Shown one piece after another: positions 17,269-25,976 of a DNA stretch of 64,000 nt. The translations under genes were made by a program, and so were the position numbers. The notes below the pieces were generated by a model. It did not search any database. It saw only the letters and a list, made by a program, of their open reading frames with translations, and had not been told where the DNA came from. Within the stretch, counting starts at the first letter, position 1. Each line of letters opens with the position of its first letter. Source of the stretch: Taibaiella sp. KBW10 (GTDB lineage: Bacteria > Bacteroidota > Bacteroidia > Chitinophagales > Chitinophagaceae); the NCBI RefSeq assembly GCF_003852495.1, contig NZ_QAJI01000005.1, positions 1-64,000 on the forward strand, written 5' to 3'.

Positions 17269-18543
17269 ATGAAAAAAGTATTTCCCGTTATTATCGTATT
17301 AATCTGCCTGTCTCTGTTTGGCCTCATGTTTATTCAGTTAAACTGGGTAAAAACAACCATGGAGGTGCAGAAAATCAAATACAGCTTTGAGGTCGAAAAT
17401 GTAATCAATAAAACACGCCATGATTTGCGCAACCGGCTTGCGATGATCAGAGGCCTTAATCCTAATTTCATTCGGATTACCGATCTTAATTCAGACAATT
17501 TTCTTTGGTCGGGGATTAGTGCCCTGCCGGAAGAAGAAATCCGGGGCATTATCCAAACCCACCTCAACGAAGAAAAAATAAAGCTCCCTTTCGAATACTG
17601 TATCACGTTAAGGGGAATGGTGGAGAATAACTCCAAAAGCTTCCGGAGGGATATGTTTGATAATGCGTATCAGGCAACGTTAACACTGGATGGCAGTTAC
17701 GGACTGGTCTTGTATATTCAGGAGCCTAAAAACTATATTTCTCAGCGTACTGCATGGATGTTTGGCGCCTCTGCCCTATTCACTATTATCATTATTGCGG
17801 CCTTTGCGCTTACGATCCGAACCATGTTCAATCAGAAAAAGATTGCGGAAATAAAATCTGACTTCATTAACAATATGACCCACGAATTCAAAACGCCTTT
17901 GGCGACGATTTCGCTGGCCTCTGATGCGCTTTCGATGGATAAGGTGCGCAACAACCCGGAATTATTAAATTATTATTCCGGAATTATTAAATCCGAAAAT
18001 AAACGGATGAATAAGCAGGTAGAAAAGATCTTACAGGCGGCACAAATTGACAAAGATGATCTGAAACTGAATCTTCAACCAACCAATGTACATGATGTCA
18101 TAGAAAAAATGGCAGAGAGCTTTTCTATTCAGGTACAACAGAAAAATGGGTTATTAACGACTAATCTTTTGGCAACCGAAACCTATATTCTGGCAGATGA
18201 AGTCCATTTTTCAAACATCATTTATAACCTTATGGACAATGCCGTAAAATATTCGGCTGAACAGGTCAAAATTGAAGTGTCCACTCAGAATAGCAAGCAA
18301 AATATCATCATCAAAATAAAAGACAATGGTATTGGGATGAGTAAGGAAACGCAAATACACATCTTTGAAAAATTCTACCGGGCACATACAGGTAACTTAC
18401 ACAATATCAAAGGGTTCGGTTTGGGACTGAGTTATGTAAAAGCCATCGTAGATTCCCATAAGGGTAAAATAAAAGTAGAAAGCGCGGTTGGAAAAGGCAG
18501 TACGTTTACCATTGAATTGCCCATAGCCTCACCCGAAGCATAA
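17269..18543 (+). CDS. Membrane sensor histidine kinase, no adjacent response regulator
   Basis: 424 aa from the ATG at 17269; seven codons upstream are open but lack a signal. TM1 is at about 6-24 and TM2 at about 163-185, enclosing a periplasmic sensor of about 140 residues without a recognised domain. The kinase core follows: H-box FINNMTHEFKTPLATISLAS (phospho-His near 205), N-box FSNIIYNLMDNAVKYS near 320, G1 IKDNGIGMSK near 356 and G2 KGFGLGLSYVKAIVDSHKGK near 390. All catalytic motifs are intact. The next gene is asd, 36 bp downstream, so the partner regulator must be elsewhere. The signal is unknown. Confidence 0.9.
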   Translation: MKKVFPVIIVLICLSLFGLMFIQLNWVKTTMEVQKIKYSFEVENVINKTRHDLRNRLAMIRGLNPNFIRITDLNSDNFLWSGISALPEEEIRGIIQTHLNEEKIKLPFEYCITLRGMVENNSKSFRRDMFDNAYQATLTLDGSYGLVLYIQEPKNYISQRTAWMFGASALFTIIIIAAFALTIRTMFNQKKIAEIKSDFINNMTHEFKTPLATISLASDALSMDKVRNNPELLNYYSGIIKSENKRMNKQVEKILQAAQIDKDDLKLNLQPTNVHDVIEKMAESFSIQVQQKNGLLTTNLLATETYILADEVHFSNIIYNLMDNAVKYSAEQVKIEVSTQNSKQNIIIKIKDNGIGMSKETQIHIFEKFYRAHTGNLHNIKGFGLGLSYVKAIVDSHKGKIKVESAVGKGSTFTIELPIASPEA

Positions 18544-18579
18544 TCATTATTACATCTTCTAAATACACAATACCATTTT

Positions 18580-19569
18580 ATGAAAGTAGCTGTTGTCGGT
18601 GCCACAGGATTAGTAGGCAGTACGATGCTCCAGATCTTAGCTGAGCGCAATTTTCCCATAAGTACATTGATTCCAATTGCTTCAGATAAGTCTAAGGGTA
18701 AGCTCATCAGCTTTAAAGGCAAAGAATATCCCGTAGTAACCTTAGCGGAAGGTTTGGCGCTGCAACCAGATATCGCTTTGTTTTCGGCGGGGGGCAGCAC
18801 TTCTTTAGCATGGGCCGAAAAGTTTGCTGCAGTAAATTGTTTTGTGATTGACAATTCTTCTGCCTGGCGGATGGATCCTGATAAAAAACTGGTGGTGCCA
18901 GAGGTGAACGGGCATGTCTTAACAAAAGAAGACAAAATCATTGCCAATCCCAACTGCTCCACGATACAGATGGTAATGGTATTACAACCTTTACATCAAT
19001 TATACCATATCAAAAGAGTAGTCGTAAGCACTTATCAATCCGTAACGGGAAGTGGCCAGAAAGGGGTTGATCATCTCGAGGCAGAGCGCGCTGGCACACA
19101 TGATAAAACATTTTACCCACACCAGATAGACCTTAATGTAATCCCGCACATTGACGTGTTTATGGATAATGGCTATACAAAAGAAGAGATCAAGATGATC
19201 CTTGAAACACAAAAGATCATGGGTGATGACCAAATTCAGGTAACGGCTACCGCTGTAAGGGTACCTGTTATGGGTGGCCATAGTGAAAGTGTGAACATTA
19301 CTTTTGAAAAAGATTTTGAGTTGGACAGGGTCAAAACGACCTTAGAACAGGCACCCGGAATAACATTATTAGACGATGTTCAGCAAAATAGCTATCCCAT
19401 GCCGATACATGCCTGCGGAAAAGACGAAGTTTTTGTAGGTAGAATCAGGAGAGATCATTCCTTCCCTAATACCTTAAATTGCTGGATTGTAGCGGATAAT
19501 CTTCGAAAAGGTGCCGCAACCAATGCCGTTCAAATCGCGGAATACCTGATAGTCAATCACTTAGTTTAA
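18580..19569 (+). CDS. asd: Aspartate-semialdehyde dehydrogenase
   Basis: 329 aa. It reduces aspartyl-4-phosphate to aspartate semialdehyde with NADPH, a branch point to lysine/diaminopimelate, threonine and methionine. Visible: NADP-binding VAVVGATGLVGSTMLQIL at residues 3-20, FSAGGSTSLAWAEKF near 67, the active-site cysteine in NPNCSTIQMVMVLQPL (C126), YQSVTGSGQKGVDHLEAE near 152, and RVPVMGGHSESVNITFEK with the catalytic His near 232. Length is normal. It sits in the same direction as the kinase and may share its transcript, although the functions appear unrelated. Confidence 0.96.
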   Translation: MKVAVVGATGLVGSTMLQILAERNFPISTLIPIASDKSKGKLISFKGKEYPVVTLAEGLALQPDIALFSAGGSTSLAWAEKFAAVNCFVIDNSSAWRMDPDKKLVVPEVNGHVLTKEDKIIANPNCSTIQMVMVLQPLHQLYHIKRVVVSTYQSVTGSGQKGVDHLEAERAGTHDKTFYPHQIDLNVIPHIDVFMDNGYTKEEIKMILETQKIMGDDQIQVTATAVRVPVMGGHSESVNITFEKDFELDRVKTTLEQAPGITLLDDVQQNSYPMPIHACGKDEVFVGRIRRDHSFPNTLNCWIVADNLRKGAATNAVQIAEYLIVNHLV

Positions 19570-19626
19570 TTAGAGTTTCAAACGGCCTAAAGATATGCTG
19601 CTGACGCAAATGAAGGGTTCTTTTAT

Positions 19627-19650
19627 AAGCATAAGTGCATGAATGCTTTA
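19627..19650 (+). terminator. Weak hairpin after asd
   Basis: AAGCAT (19627-19632) pairs with ATGCTT (19643-19648), followed by T-rich sequence. The stem is short, so this is tentative. Confidence 0.35.
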
Positions 19651-19744
19651 TTTTGGGTTTTTTTTATATTTTTACCAACCAATGACTATCTACCAACTGT
19701 CTTATTAAAGGCAAGCTTAAAATAATATTTATATATTAAACTGT

Positions 19745-21664
19745 ATGATGATGAAAAAATATACCATAATGTTGCTTTTCGCAATGTTTTCCGGTTTGTT
19801 AGCACAAGCACAAATAGGATTAAATTTTGACGATACATTAATTTGTAGAGGCAATACCATTACTATGGGTGCATCCTTTACGGGTCAGGTAAACAGCCTG
19901 AGTTCGGATGACTATTTTACCAACGAAGTAATTCCGATAGGTTTTACCTTTAGTTTTTATGGAAAAGACTATACTAAATGTGTGATCTCGGGTAATAACT
20001 TCTTGTCTTTTGACACGACATTAGCCAGTCTCAGCAGTTCTTATCAATATACTACAGCTATAAACTCTACAAATGGCCAACTCAACAAAGTGGTCATGCT
20101 GGGTTTTCAGGATTTAGATTTGAGTAAAGGCGGTACCTTAAAATACCAGACTTTCGGTACACCAGGCCAAAGAAGGTTTATTGTAGAATATTGTATGGTT
20201 CCTAAATATGGCGGAACAGCTTGTAATGCCTACAAGGTAACAAACCAGGTAATTCTTTATGAAGGAACAAATATTATCGAGTTTCATACAACAGATATGC
20301 CGGGTACCCCTACTTGTCCGAGCACAAATGGTGCCGGAACAGGAGGAAACTCAATTCAAGGTTTAAGAGATGTTACAGGATCGGTTACCAACCAAATCTT
20401 CACCCCTAACAGGGCTCCTGCAGATTTATGGGGAACTATTGGTAGCACCAACTCTTCCAGAAGATATACTCCTATGGCTACAACGCCATTCTATACTATA
20501 GACAGTATACCTTTCAATCCTTGGCAGATCATCGAAAATGCAAACAGTGCATTGTTAAAATGGTATGATGCTAACGGTACTTATATCGGTCAAGGTCCTA
20601 CAATGACCGTAACTCCAACCAATCCTCCTCCTCCGGCTACCGGAACGTTCTATACTGTAGAGTATACCGGAAGTGCAGGTTGTGATGTAACCCAATCATT
20701 TACTTTTAAAGATACAGTTAATATCAGATATGACGATAAAAGAGTATTTGTAAGCCAATCTTTATGTGCGGGTGAAACTTATCTGTTCTTTGGAAGATTA
20801 TTATACCAAACTGGTGTATATGATACAACCTTCAAAACAGCTGCTTTAAGATGTGATAGTCAGATCATCCTGACGCTTACAGTAAATCCTAAACCTAATG
20901 TTACCCTTAACGAAAACGATAAGGTAAAAATGTGTCAGGGAGATACTTATGTATTCAGAGCAGTAAAAACAGCAGGTGCTACTTACCAATGGCTTAGAAA
21001 TGGCAGCCCTATTCCAGGTGCCGGTGCCGATACTTTAGCCGCAACAGCAGCAGGTAGCTACCGTGTGAAAATAGTAACGAATAAAGGTTGTACAGATACC
21101 TCTAAATCGGTAGAACTTTTAGTGAAGCCTAACCCTACGGTTAAAATCTCTTATGTAAGTCAGAATGATTTCTGTGCAGAAGATACTGTTACCTTAAAAG
21201 CAACTGCAACAGGAAACAACCTTGAATATGTATGGACGCCTGATGAGTACTTAAGAAAAACGACTACCGGTATATACGATATCGCAGAAGCTATTGTACC
21301 AAAAACAGGGTATGTAAAAGTGAAAGTATTTAACGGAGACATGTGTTCTGCTTCAGATTCTGTATTGATCAAAGTACACCCTTGTTGTGAAATCGGAATG
21401 CCGACAGCATTTACACCAAATGGTGATGGTAGAAATGACTACTTTATGCCAGTGCTGCAAATAGGACAGAAAATTGTTTCTTTCCAGGTGTTCAACAGAA
21501 GAGGCCAACTGATTTTTGACAATGATAACATGACTAAAGGTTGGGATGGTAAAGATAAAGACGGTAATCCTTTGAATAATGATGTGTTTATGTATATCAT
21601 CAAGTATAACTGTTCTGATGGAAAAATCTATGAAGAAAAAGGTGACATTACGATTGTTCGATAA
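19745..21664 (+). CDS. Secreted protein with T9SS type B (gliding-associated CHU_C) sorting domain
   Basis: 639 aa. A signal peptide (KKYTIMLLFAMFSGLLAQAQ) is followed by a beta-rich region without a named domain (SFTFSFYGKDYTKCVISGNNFL resembles beta-sandwich repeats of large adhesins). Ig/PKD-like modules follow at about 385-460 (KMCQGDTYVFRAVKTAGATYQW) and 465-545. The last 90 residues are the type B sorting domain: MPTAFTPNGDGRNDYFMP, VSFQVFNRRGQLIFDN, KGWDGKDKDGNPLNNDVFMY and DITIVR. Type B cargo is exported by the T9SS with partner factors and often stays on the cell surface. Monocistronic with its own terminator. Confidence 0.85.
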   Translation: MMMKKYTIMLLFAMFSGLLAQAQIGLNFDDTLICRGNTITMGASFTGQVNSLSSDDYFTNEVIPIGFTFSFYGKDYTKCVISGNNFLSFDTTLASLSSSYQYTTAINSTNGQLNKVVMLGFQDLDLSKGGTLKYQTFGTPGQRRFIVEYCMVPKYGGTACNAYKVTNQVILYEGTNIIEFHTTDMPGTPTCPSTNGAGTGGNSIQGLRDVTGSVTNQIFTPNRAPADLWGTIGSTNSSRRYTPMATTPFYTIDSIPFNPWQIIENANSALLKWYDANGTYIGQGPTMTVTPTNPPPPATGTFYTVEYTGSAGCDVTQSFTFKDTVNIRYDDKRVFVSQSLCAGETYLFFGRLLYQTGVYDTTFKTAALRCDSQIILTLTVNPKPNVTLNENDKVKMCQGDTYVFRAVKTAGATYQWLRNGSPIPGAGADTLAATAAGSYRVKIVTNKGCTDTSKSVELLVKPNPTVKISYVSQNDFCAEDTVTLKATATGNNLEYVWTPDEYLRKTTTGIYDIAEAIVPKTGYVKVKVFNGDMCSASDSVLIKVHPCCEIGMPTAFTPNGDGRNDYFMPVLQIGQKIVSFQVFNRRGQLIFDNDNMTKGWDGKDKDGNPLNNDVFMYIIKYNCSDGKIYEEKGDITIVR

Positions 21665-21682
21665 TCATCTTAGTTTATAAGC

Positions 21683-21719
21683 AAAAAGAGTGTATGGAAA
21701 ATCCATACACTCTTTTTTT
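21683..21719 (+). terminator. Terminator after the type B T9SS cargo gene
   Basis: A 16-bp perfect stem: 21683-21698 (AAAAAGAGTGTATGGA) pairs with 21702-21717, closed by a 3-base loop, and ends in a T tract. Confidence 0.9.
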
Positions 21720-21779
21720 GTGATTATATTAATAAGTGTATCCCCTATCTTCGTCAGGCACACCAAAATACAAAAACTC

Positions 21780-22589
21780 ATGAAAAAAGTACTGCTTACG
21801 ACCTTTGTCGCCGGTCTATGCCTGTCTGCCTCTGCGCAAAGAATTAATCTGAACAAAGCCGTTAATGCGGCCGGAAAAGGCGTTTCCGCCGCTTCCTTTA
21901 CCAATGCCGATGCCGCAAAATATGCCAAAGAAGCGGTAGAATGGATGGACAAAAACAACAAAATTGCCGGTCCTAAAGATCCTTATACCATTAGGTTGAA
22001 TAAACTTTTCGGCAAGCATAAAAGCCAGGATGGACTTTCTTTAAATTACAAGGTTTACCTGGTTACCGATATTAATGCCTTTGCCTGTGCCGATGGCAGT
22101 GTAAGGGTATTCTCTTCTTTGATGGATATTATGACTGATGATGAACTGTTGTCTATTATCGGCCATGAAATAGGCCATGTAAAAAATGAAGACAGTAAAG
22201 ATGCTATGAAAAATGCCTATATGAAAGCAGCAGCGCTGGATGTCGCATCTTCTGCTTCTAATACAGCACAACAACTGACGGAAAGCCAATTGGGTAAAAT
22301 GGCCAATGCCATGTTGGATGCCACCCATAGCCGCAAACAAGAAAGTGAGGCAGATACCTATGCTTACGACTTCATGAAAGAAAACGGGTATAATGTGGTG
22401 GGTTCTTATACCGCATTCAAAAAACTGGCACTCTTGTCTAATACGAAGGCAAAGACATTTGAAAAAATGATGAGTTCTCATCCCGATAGTGATAAGCGCG
22501 CCGAAACGGCCAAAAAGAAAGCCGAAAAAGATGGTCTTTGGAAAGACCCGGGCACAGTAAGCCTGCCTACAAGCAAGCTGACCAAATAA
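21780..22589 (+). CDS. Secreted M48-family zinc metalloprotease
   Basis: 269 aa from the ATG at 21780; the open frame begins 30 codons earlier inside the preceding terminator and cannot be the true start. Signal peptide MKKVLLTTFVAGLCLSASAQ. The zinc motif is HEIGH within LSIIGHEIGHVKNEDSKDAM (about residues 128-132), and the third ligand is Glu in SRKQESEADTYAYDFM near 185. M48 proteases without membrane helices, such as LoiP/BepA, act in the periplasm on misfolded or outer-membrane proteins. There is no TPR domain here. Substrates are unknown. Flanked by terminators on both sides. Confidence 0.9.
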   Translation: MKKVLLTTFVAGLCLSASAQRINLNKAVNAAGKGVSAASFTNADAAKYAKEAVEWMDKNNKIAGPKDPYTIRLNKLFGKHKSQDGLSLNYKVYLVTDINAFACADGSVRVFSSLMDIMTDDELLSIIGHEIGHVKNEDSKDAMKNAYMKAAALDVASSASNTAQQLTESQLGKMANAMLDATHSRKQESEADTYAYDFMKENGYNVVGSYTAFKKLALLSNTKAKTFEKMMSSHPDSDKRAETAKKKAEKDGLWKDPGTVSLPTSKLTK

Positions 22590-22609
22590 CCTTCTCTTTA
22601 AATAATATC

Positions 22610-22640
22610 CAATAGCTGCCCGAAGATCGGGCAGCTATTG
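22610..22640 (+). terminator. Terminator after the M48 protease gene
   Basis: CAATAGCTGCCCGA (22610-22623) pairs perfectly with 22627-22640 around a 3-base loop. It separates the protease gene from the cbb3 locus. The T tract is short. Confidence 0.75.
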
Positions 22641-22654
22641 TCATTTCGGGAAAC

Positions 22655-22666
22655 TGATAAAAATCA
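22655..22666 (+). promoter_or_regulatory. FNR/CRP-type palindrome 1, upstream of the cbb3 assembly unit
   Basis: TGAT-AAAA-ATCA is a 4+4 palindrome with a 4-bp centre, the geometry of the FNR box (TTGAT-N4-ATCAA). Its centre is 51.5 bp upstream of the first base of the -7 element at 22712. The same spacing is found for palindrome 2 (25712-25723). Binding by an FNR-like activator is inferred. Confidence 0.65.
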
Positions 22667-22711
22667 TAATCCTGCCTGACATCCGTCAGCAGAAAGCCTT
22701 ACAATGCCTGC

Positions 22712-22719
22712 TACTTTTG
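22712..22719 (+). promoter_or_regulatory. -7 element of the hemerythrin-like/ccoI transcript
   Basis: TACTTTTG matches TAnnTTTG, 23 bp before the preferred start at 22743. No TTTG lies 19 bp upstream, as expected of an activator-dependent promoter. It also rules out the open-frame start at 22704. Confidence 0.6.
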
Positions 22720-22742
22720 TACGGAATCAGGCTAAGCGCATC

Positions 22743-23243
22743 ATGAGTGTTTCTTTTATCAATTTTAATTCTTTCGGGCAAGAAGAGCTATGCCACTTCA
22801 TTGCCCAAAGATGTTATGAGCATATGCACCAGTCGCTAAGCCATCTGCAGGTGCACTATCTCCATGAAAATTGTCTTCACGAAAGTGGCACCTCCGATGC
22901 AGCCTTACCCTTCCTCTTCCTCCAATTCAAAGACGAATGTGAGCAACTCATACTACTGGAAGAGCAACTTATCCTCCCTTATTTCAATAAGACCATTTAC
23001 GCCCAAAAAAGATACCGGGAAAATACGGCTCTGAACCCAAAATTGCTTTCCCGCAAACATCGGGAACTCCAGGAACGATATACTAATATGAAGAACGACA
23101 CCTTGCAAAAGATTCGATTCAAGGAGGACACCCAGTACCAGATACTCCGGTATGATCTTCAGGTAACCGCTACGCAACTAAAGGACTGGCATGACCTCAT
23201 CAATATTCTGTTTCAAAAAGACACCCTCAAGGAAACCCTCTAA
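22743..23243 (+). CDS. Hemerythrin-like helical protein in the cbb3 oxidase locus
   Basis: 166 aa from the ATG at 22743; the in-frame ATG at 22704 precedes the -7 element. Predicted all-helical. Spacing of His and acidic residues recalls hemerythrin/RIC (YtfE-like) domains: CYEHMHQSLSHLQVHYLHE (residues about 20-38), CEQLILLEEQLILPYFN (compare the HxxxEExxlFP motif, with its His replaced), and SRKHRELQERYTNMKND near 112. Several ligand positions differ, so di-iron binding is uncertain. It begins the transcript that continues to ccoI 30 bp downstream, behind an FNR-like site, suggesting a role in oxygen, nitric oxide or iron handling. It may instead be an unrelated helical family. Confidence 0.5.
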   Translation: MSVSFINFNSFGQEELCHFIAQRCYEHMHQSLSHLQVHYLHENCLHESGTSDAALPFLFLQFKDECEQLILLEEQLILPYFNKTIYAQKRYRENTALNPKLLSRKHRELQERYTNMKNDTLQKIRFKEDTQYQILRYDLQVTATQLKDWHDLINILFQKDTLKETL

Positions 23244-23273
23244 ATTTTCTACCCCCACTCAAAACAAAAGAAT

Positions 23274-25736
23274 ATGGTTAAGGAATATGCCGGGAGCAAG
23301 GCCCTACAGATAAGCTGCTATCACTGCGGAGAAGACTGCCCCAATAATACAATCCGATTTGAGGACAAATCATTTTGTTGTTCCGGTTGCCAGTCGGTAT
23401 ACCTCTTACTTCAGGAGACCGGCTTATGTACTTATTACAGTTTGAATCAACATGCCGGCATCAATAGAAGGGAGGAGACCCGAAAAGATAAGTTTGCCTT
23501 TTTGGAGTCGGCTACGATTCAGCAAGCCCTCATTCAATTCAGAGATACAGCAGAAACCCACATTACGTTCTATATTCCCTATATCCATTGCAGTAGTTGT
23601 ATGTATCTGCTGGAACAATTACACCGTATTCACAAGGGGGTCATTCGTACCGATATCAATTTCTTAAAAAAAGAAGCCAGTATCATCTTTAAAGAAGCAG
23701 AATTAAGCCTTCGCGGATTAGTAGAACTCTTAACCAGCCTGGGCTATGAGCCACACATCAGTTTGCAGCAAATGCAAAAAAGCAAACCGAAAGTAGCCAA
23801 AAGCCTGATTTATAAATTAGGAGTCGCCGGGTTTTGTTTTGGCAATATCATGCTGCTGAGTTTTCCAGAATATTTTTCAGAAGATGTACAGCAGGAACAG
23901 TACCTGGGCAATATTTTCCGGTACTTAAGCCTGCTTCTTTCCCTGCCTGTATTTTTTTATTGCGCTTCTGTTTTCTTACAATCTGCATGGAAGGGGATCA
24001 GGTATAAACAGGTGAATATAGATTTTCCGGTAGCCATTGCTATTATCGCGACCTTCAGCAGAAGCCTTATTGATGTACTGATGAATAACGGAAGTGGTTA
24101 TTTTGATTCCTTATCCGGTATTGTATTTTTCATGCTTGCCGGCAGGGTATTACAAGATAAAACCTATGGGGCACTTAGTTTCGAGCGGGATTATACCGAT
24201 TACTTTCCCATTGCAGCAAGTTTGGTTAAGGATGGGCATATTGTCGCTTGCCCCCTACCTGATATTAAAGCGGGCAATACCCTGAAAATACACAATAATG
24301 AATTAATCCCGGCCGATGGTATCCTGACCAAAGGAAAGGCGCAGATAGACTATAGTTTTGTAACCGGGGAATCCGTACCCGTAATCCGTGAAATGGGAGA
24401 AATGATCTATGCCGGAGGAAAACAACTGGGATCGGACATGGAAATATTAGTGGTAAAAGAGGTGGCACATAGTTACCTTACCAGCCTATGGAATAAAGAA
24501 CATCAGGGAGAAGATCAGGAGACCAAAGCACATGAAGCGAAATCGTTTGTACATGCCCTTGCAACAAATTTCACCTGGATTGTATTGGGTATTGCCTTGG
24601 TAGCCGGCATTTATTGGTATTATCATGAACCCGCTAAGATCTGGCCTGCCGTCACCACTATCCTAATTATTGCCTGCCCCTGTGCGCTACTGCTTACGGC
24701 CACTTTTACGAGAGGCTACATCCTGCGGATACTCGGCAAGAATGGGCTATTTCTCCGCAATGCCCATGTGATTGAACCGCTCGGAAACCTTACCCATCTT
24801 GTCTTTGACAAAACGGGTACCTTAACCGCAAGCGCGCAGATTACCGCGGCACATTTCGGAGCAGGGCTTTCGCAGGAAGAGGAGAATATTATCGCCTCAA
24901 TCACCCATCCGACAAGCCATGCCATGAGTCGCCCTGTACGGGCCATACTGAAGCATACAGAGCTTTATGAAGTCTTCGACTTTAAAGAACATGCTGGTCT
25001 GGGGGTAAGCGGGCTCGTAAAAGGGAAACACGTGCAAATCGGTACCGCCGGGTTTATGCAACGCGCTGCGGATGAGCTTCCCCAGAAAGGTACTATTCTT
25101 TTTATAAAGATAGGTGGAGCAGACAAAGGTTACTTTGTATTGACCCAAGGTATTAGAAGCGGCATACCGGAACTATTACAACAACTTCAGCACCTGAGTC
25201 AGATCTCGCTGTTATCAGGCGATATGCCCCATCAGGAAACAATGTTCCGCAAAATCGTGGGTGATGGACCCAAACTATACTTTCAACAACAGCCTGCCGA
25301 CAAACTGAATTATGTAAAGGCCTTACAGGATCAGGGACAAGTGGTAGGCATGATCGGAGACGGGCTTAATGATGCCGGGGCCTTAAAACAAAGTAATGTA
25401 GGCATCTGTATTGCTGAAGATACTAATTCTTTTACCCCGGCAGGCGATGCCATACTCAAAGGAGATCAATTACACATACTGCACAAACTGATCAGGCTTT
25501 GTAAAAGCAGTAAAGGCATTATTATCCTTTGTTTCAGTTTTTCCTTTTTATATAATGCGGTGGGGCTGTTCCTTGCCGTTCAGGCAAAGCTATCGCCGAT
25601 AGCTGCTGCCATACTGATGCCCTGCAGCACTTTAAGCATCATGTTGCTGACCTATATCATCAGCAATATGCGCAGCAAACAATTAGGCTTAAAATGGCGT
25701 ACTCAGGAACATGACAAAAGTCATGTTCTCCAATGA
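23274..25736 (+). CDS. ccoI: Copper-exporting P-type ATPase CcoI (FixI)
   Basis: 820 aa P1B ATPase that supplies copper for cbb3 oxidase assembly. The N-terminus has a Cys-rich metal site (CYHCGEDCP at 15-23, CCSGCQSVY at 34-42), followed by an HMA domain with CSSC in YIPYIHCSSCMYLLEQL (about 106-109). Membrane helices start near 180. The actuator carries VTGESVPV near 362; the channel motif is CPCALLLT near 466; the phosphorylation site is DKTGTLT near 512; the HP motif is in ITHPTSHAMSRP near 542; the hinge is GMIGDGLNDAGAL near 693. All catalytic residues are intact. The last 30 bp also hold palindrome 2. Confidence 0.95.
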   Translation: MVKEYAGSKALQISCYHCGEDCPNNTIRFEDKSFCCSGCQSVYLLLQETGLCTYYSLNQHAGINRREETRKDKFAFLESATIQQALIQFRDTAETHITFYIPYIHCSSCMYLLEQLHRIHKGVIRTDINFLKKEASIIFKEAELSLRGLVELLTSLGYEPHISLQQMQKSKPKVAKSLIYKLGVAGFCFGNIMLLSFPEYFSEDVQQEQYLGNIFRYLSLLLSLPVFFYCASVFLQSAWKGIRYKQVNIDFPVAIAIIATFSRSLIDVLMNNGSGYFDSLSGIVFFMLAGRVLQDKTYGALSFERDYTDYFPIAASLVKDGHIVACPLPDIKAGNTLKIHNNELIPADGILTKGKAQIDYSFVTGESVPVIREMGEMIYAGGKQLGSDMEILVVKEVAHSYLTSLWNKEHQGEDQETKAHEAKSFVHALATNFTWIVLGIALVAGIYWYYHEPAKIWPAVTTILIIACPCALLLTATFTRGYILRILGKNGLFLRNAHVIEPLGNLTHLVFDKTGTLTASAQITAAHFGAGLSQEEENIIASITHPTSHAMSRPVRAILKHTELYEVFDFKEHAGLGVSGLVKGKHVQIGTAGFMQRAADELPQKGTILFIKIGGADKGYFVLTQGIRSGIPELLQQLQHLSQISLLSGDMPHQETMFRKIVGDGPKLYFQQQPADKLNYVKALQDQGQVVGMIGDGLNDAGALKQSNVGICIAEDTNSFTPAGDAILKGDQLHILHKLIRLCKSSKGIIILCFSFSFLYNAVGLFLAVQAKLSPIAAAILMPCSTLSIMLLTYIISNMRSKQLGLKWRTQEHDKSHVLQ
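25707..25728 (+). promoter_or_regulatory. FNR/CRP-type palindrome 2, upstream of ccoS-ccoNO-ccoQ-ccoP
   Basis: GAACATGAC (25707-25715), AAAA, then GTCATGTTC (25720-25728) form a perfect 9+9 palindrome with a 4-bp centre; its core is TGAC-AAAA-GTCA. It lies inside the end of ccoI, so it is also coding. The centre is 51.5 bp upstream of the first base of the -7 element at 25769, identical to palindrome 1. It could also form a small hairpin in the ccoI mRNA. Confidence 0.65.
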
Positions 25737-25768
25737 GTATTGTCATAGTCTAGCCCGTGCTAAGGAAA

Positions 25769-25776
25769 TAATTTTG
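25769..25776 (+). promoter_or_regulatory. -7 element of the ccoS-ccoNO-ccoQ-ccoP transcript
   Basis: TAATTTTG matches TAnnTTTG, 17 bp before the ccoS start. There is no -33 TTTG at the usual distance. Confidence 0.6.
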
Positions 25777-25793
25777 TATCCAATTCAAGCCCC

Positions 25794-25958
25794 ATGAGTG
25801 TACTCGTCATTTTATTAGGCATTAGTCTTTGTGTCGGACTCGGTTTTCTGGCCGCCTTTATCTGGTCGGTAAAGTCTGGCCAATTTGAGGATGATTACTC
25901 CCCCGCACATAAACTTTTTTTTGAGGAGGAAACACCAACTGACACCCATAAACAATAA
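25794..25958 (+). CDS. ccoS: cbb3 oxidase assembly protein CcoS (54 aa)
   Basis: Found by direct translation. It encodes 54 residues: one transmembrane helix (SVLVILLGISLCVGLGFLAAF, ending FIWSVKSGQFEDD), followed by an acidic tail. The helix followed by FxWSvkxGQFdD is the CcoS signature. CcoS is needed to insert the redox cofactors (haem and CuB) into the catalytic subunit. It lies between ccoI and ccoNO, the usual position, 18 bp before ccoNO. Confidence 0.93.
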   Translation: MSVLVILLGISLCVGLGFLAAFIWSVKSGQFEDDYSPAHKLFFEEETPTDTHKQ

Positions 25959-25976
25959 TCATAATTAACGTAAACT

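Noticed and set aside
22704-22742. Earlier in-frame start for the hemerythrin-like gene
   Set aside because: It overlaps the TACTTTTG -7 element at 22712-22719, so a transcript from that promoter would not contain it.
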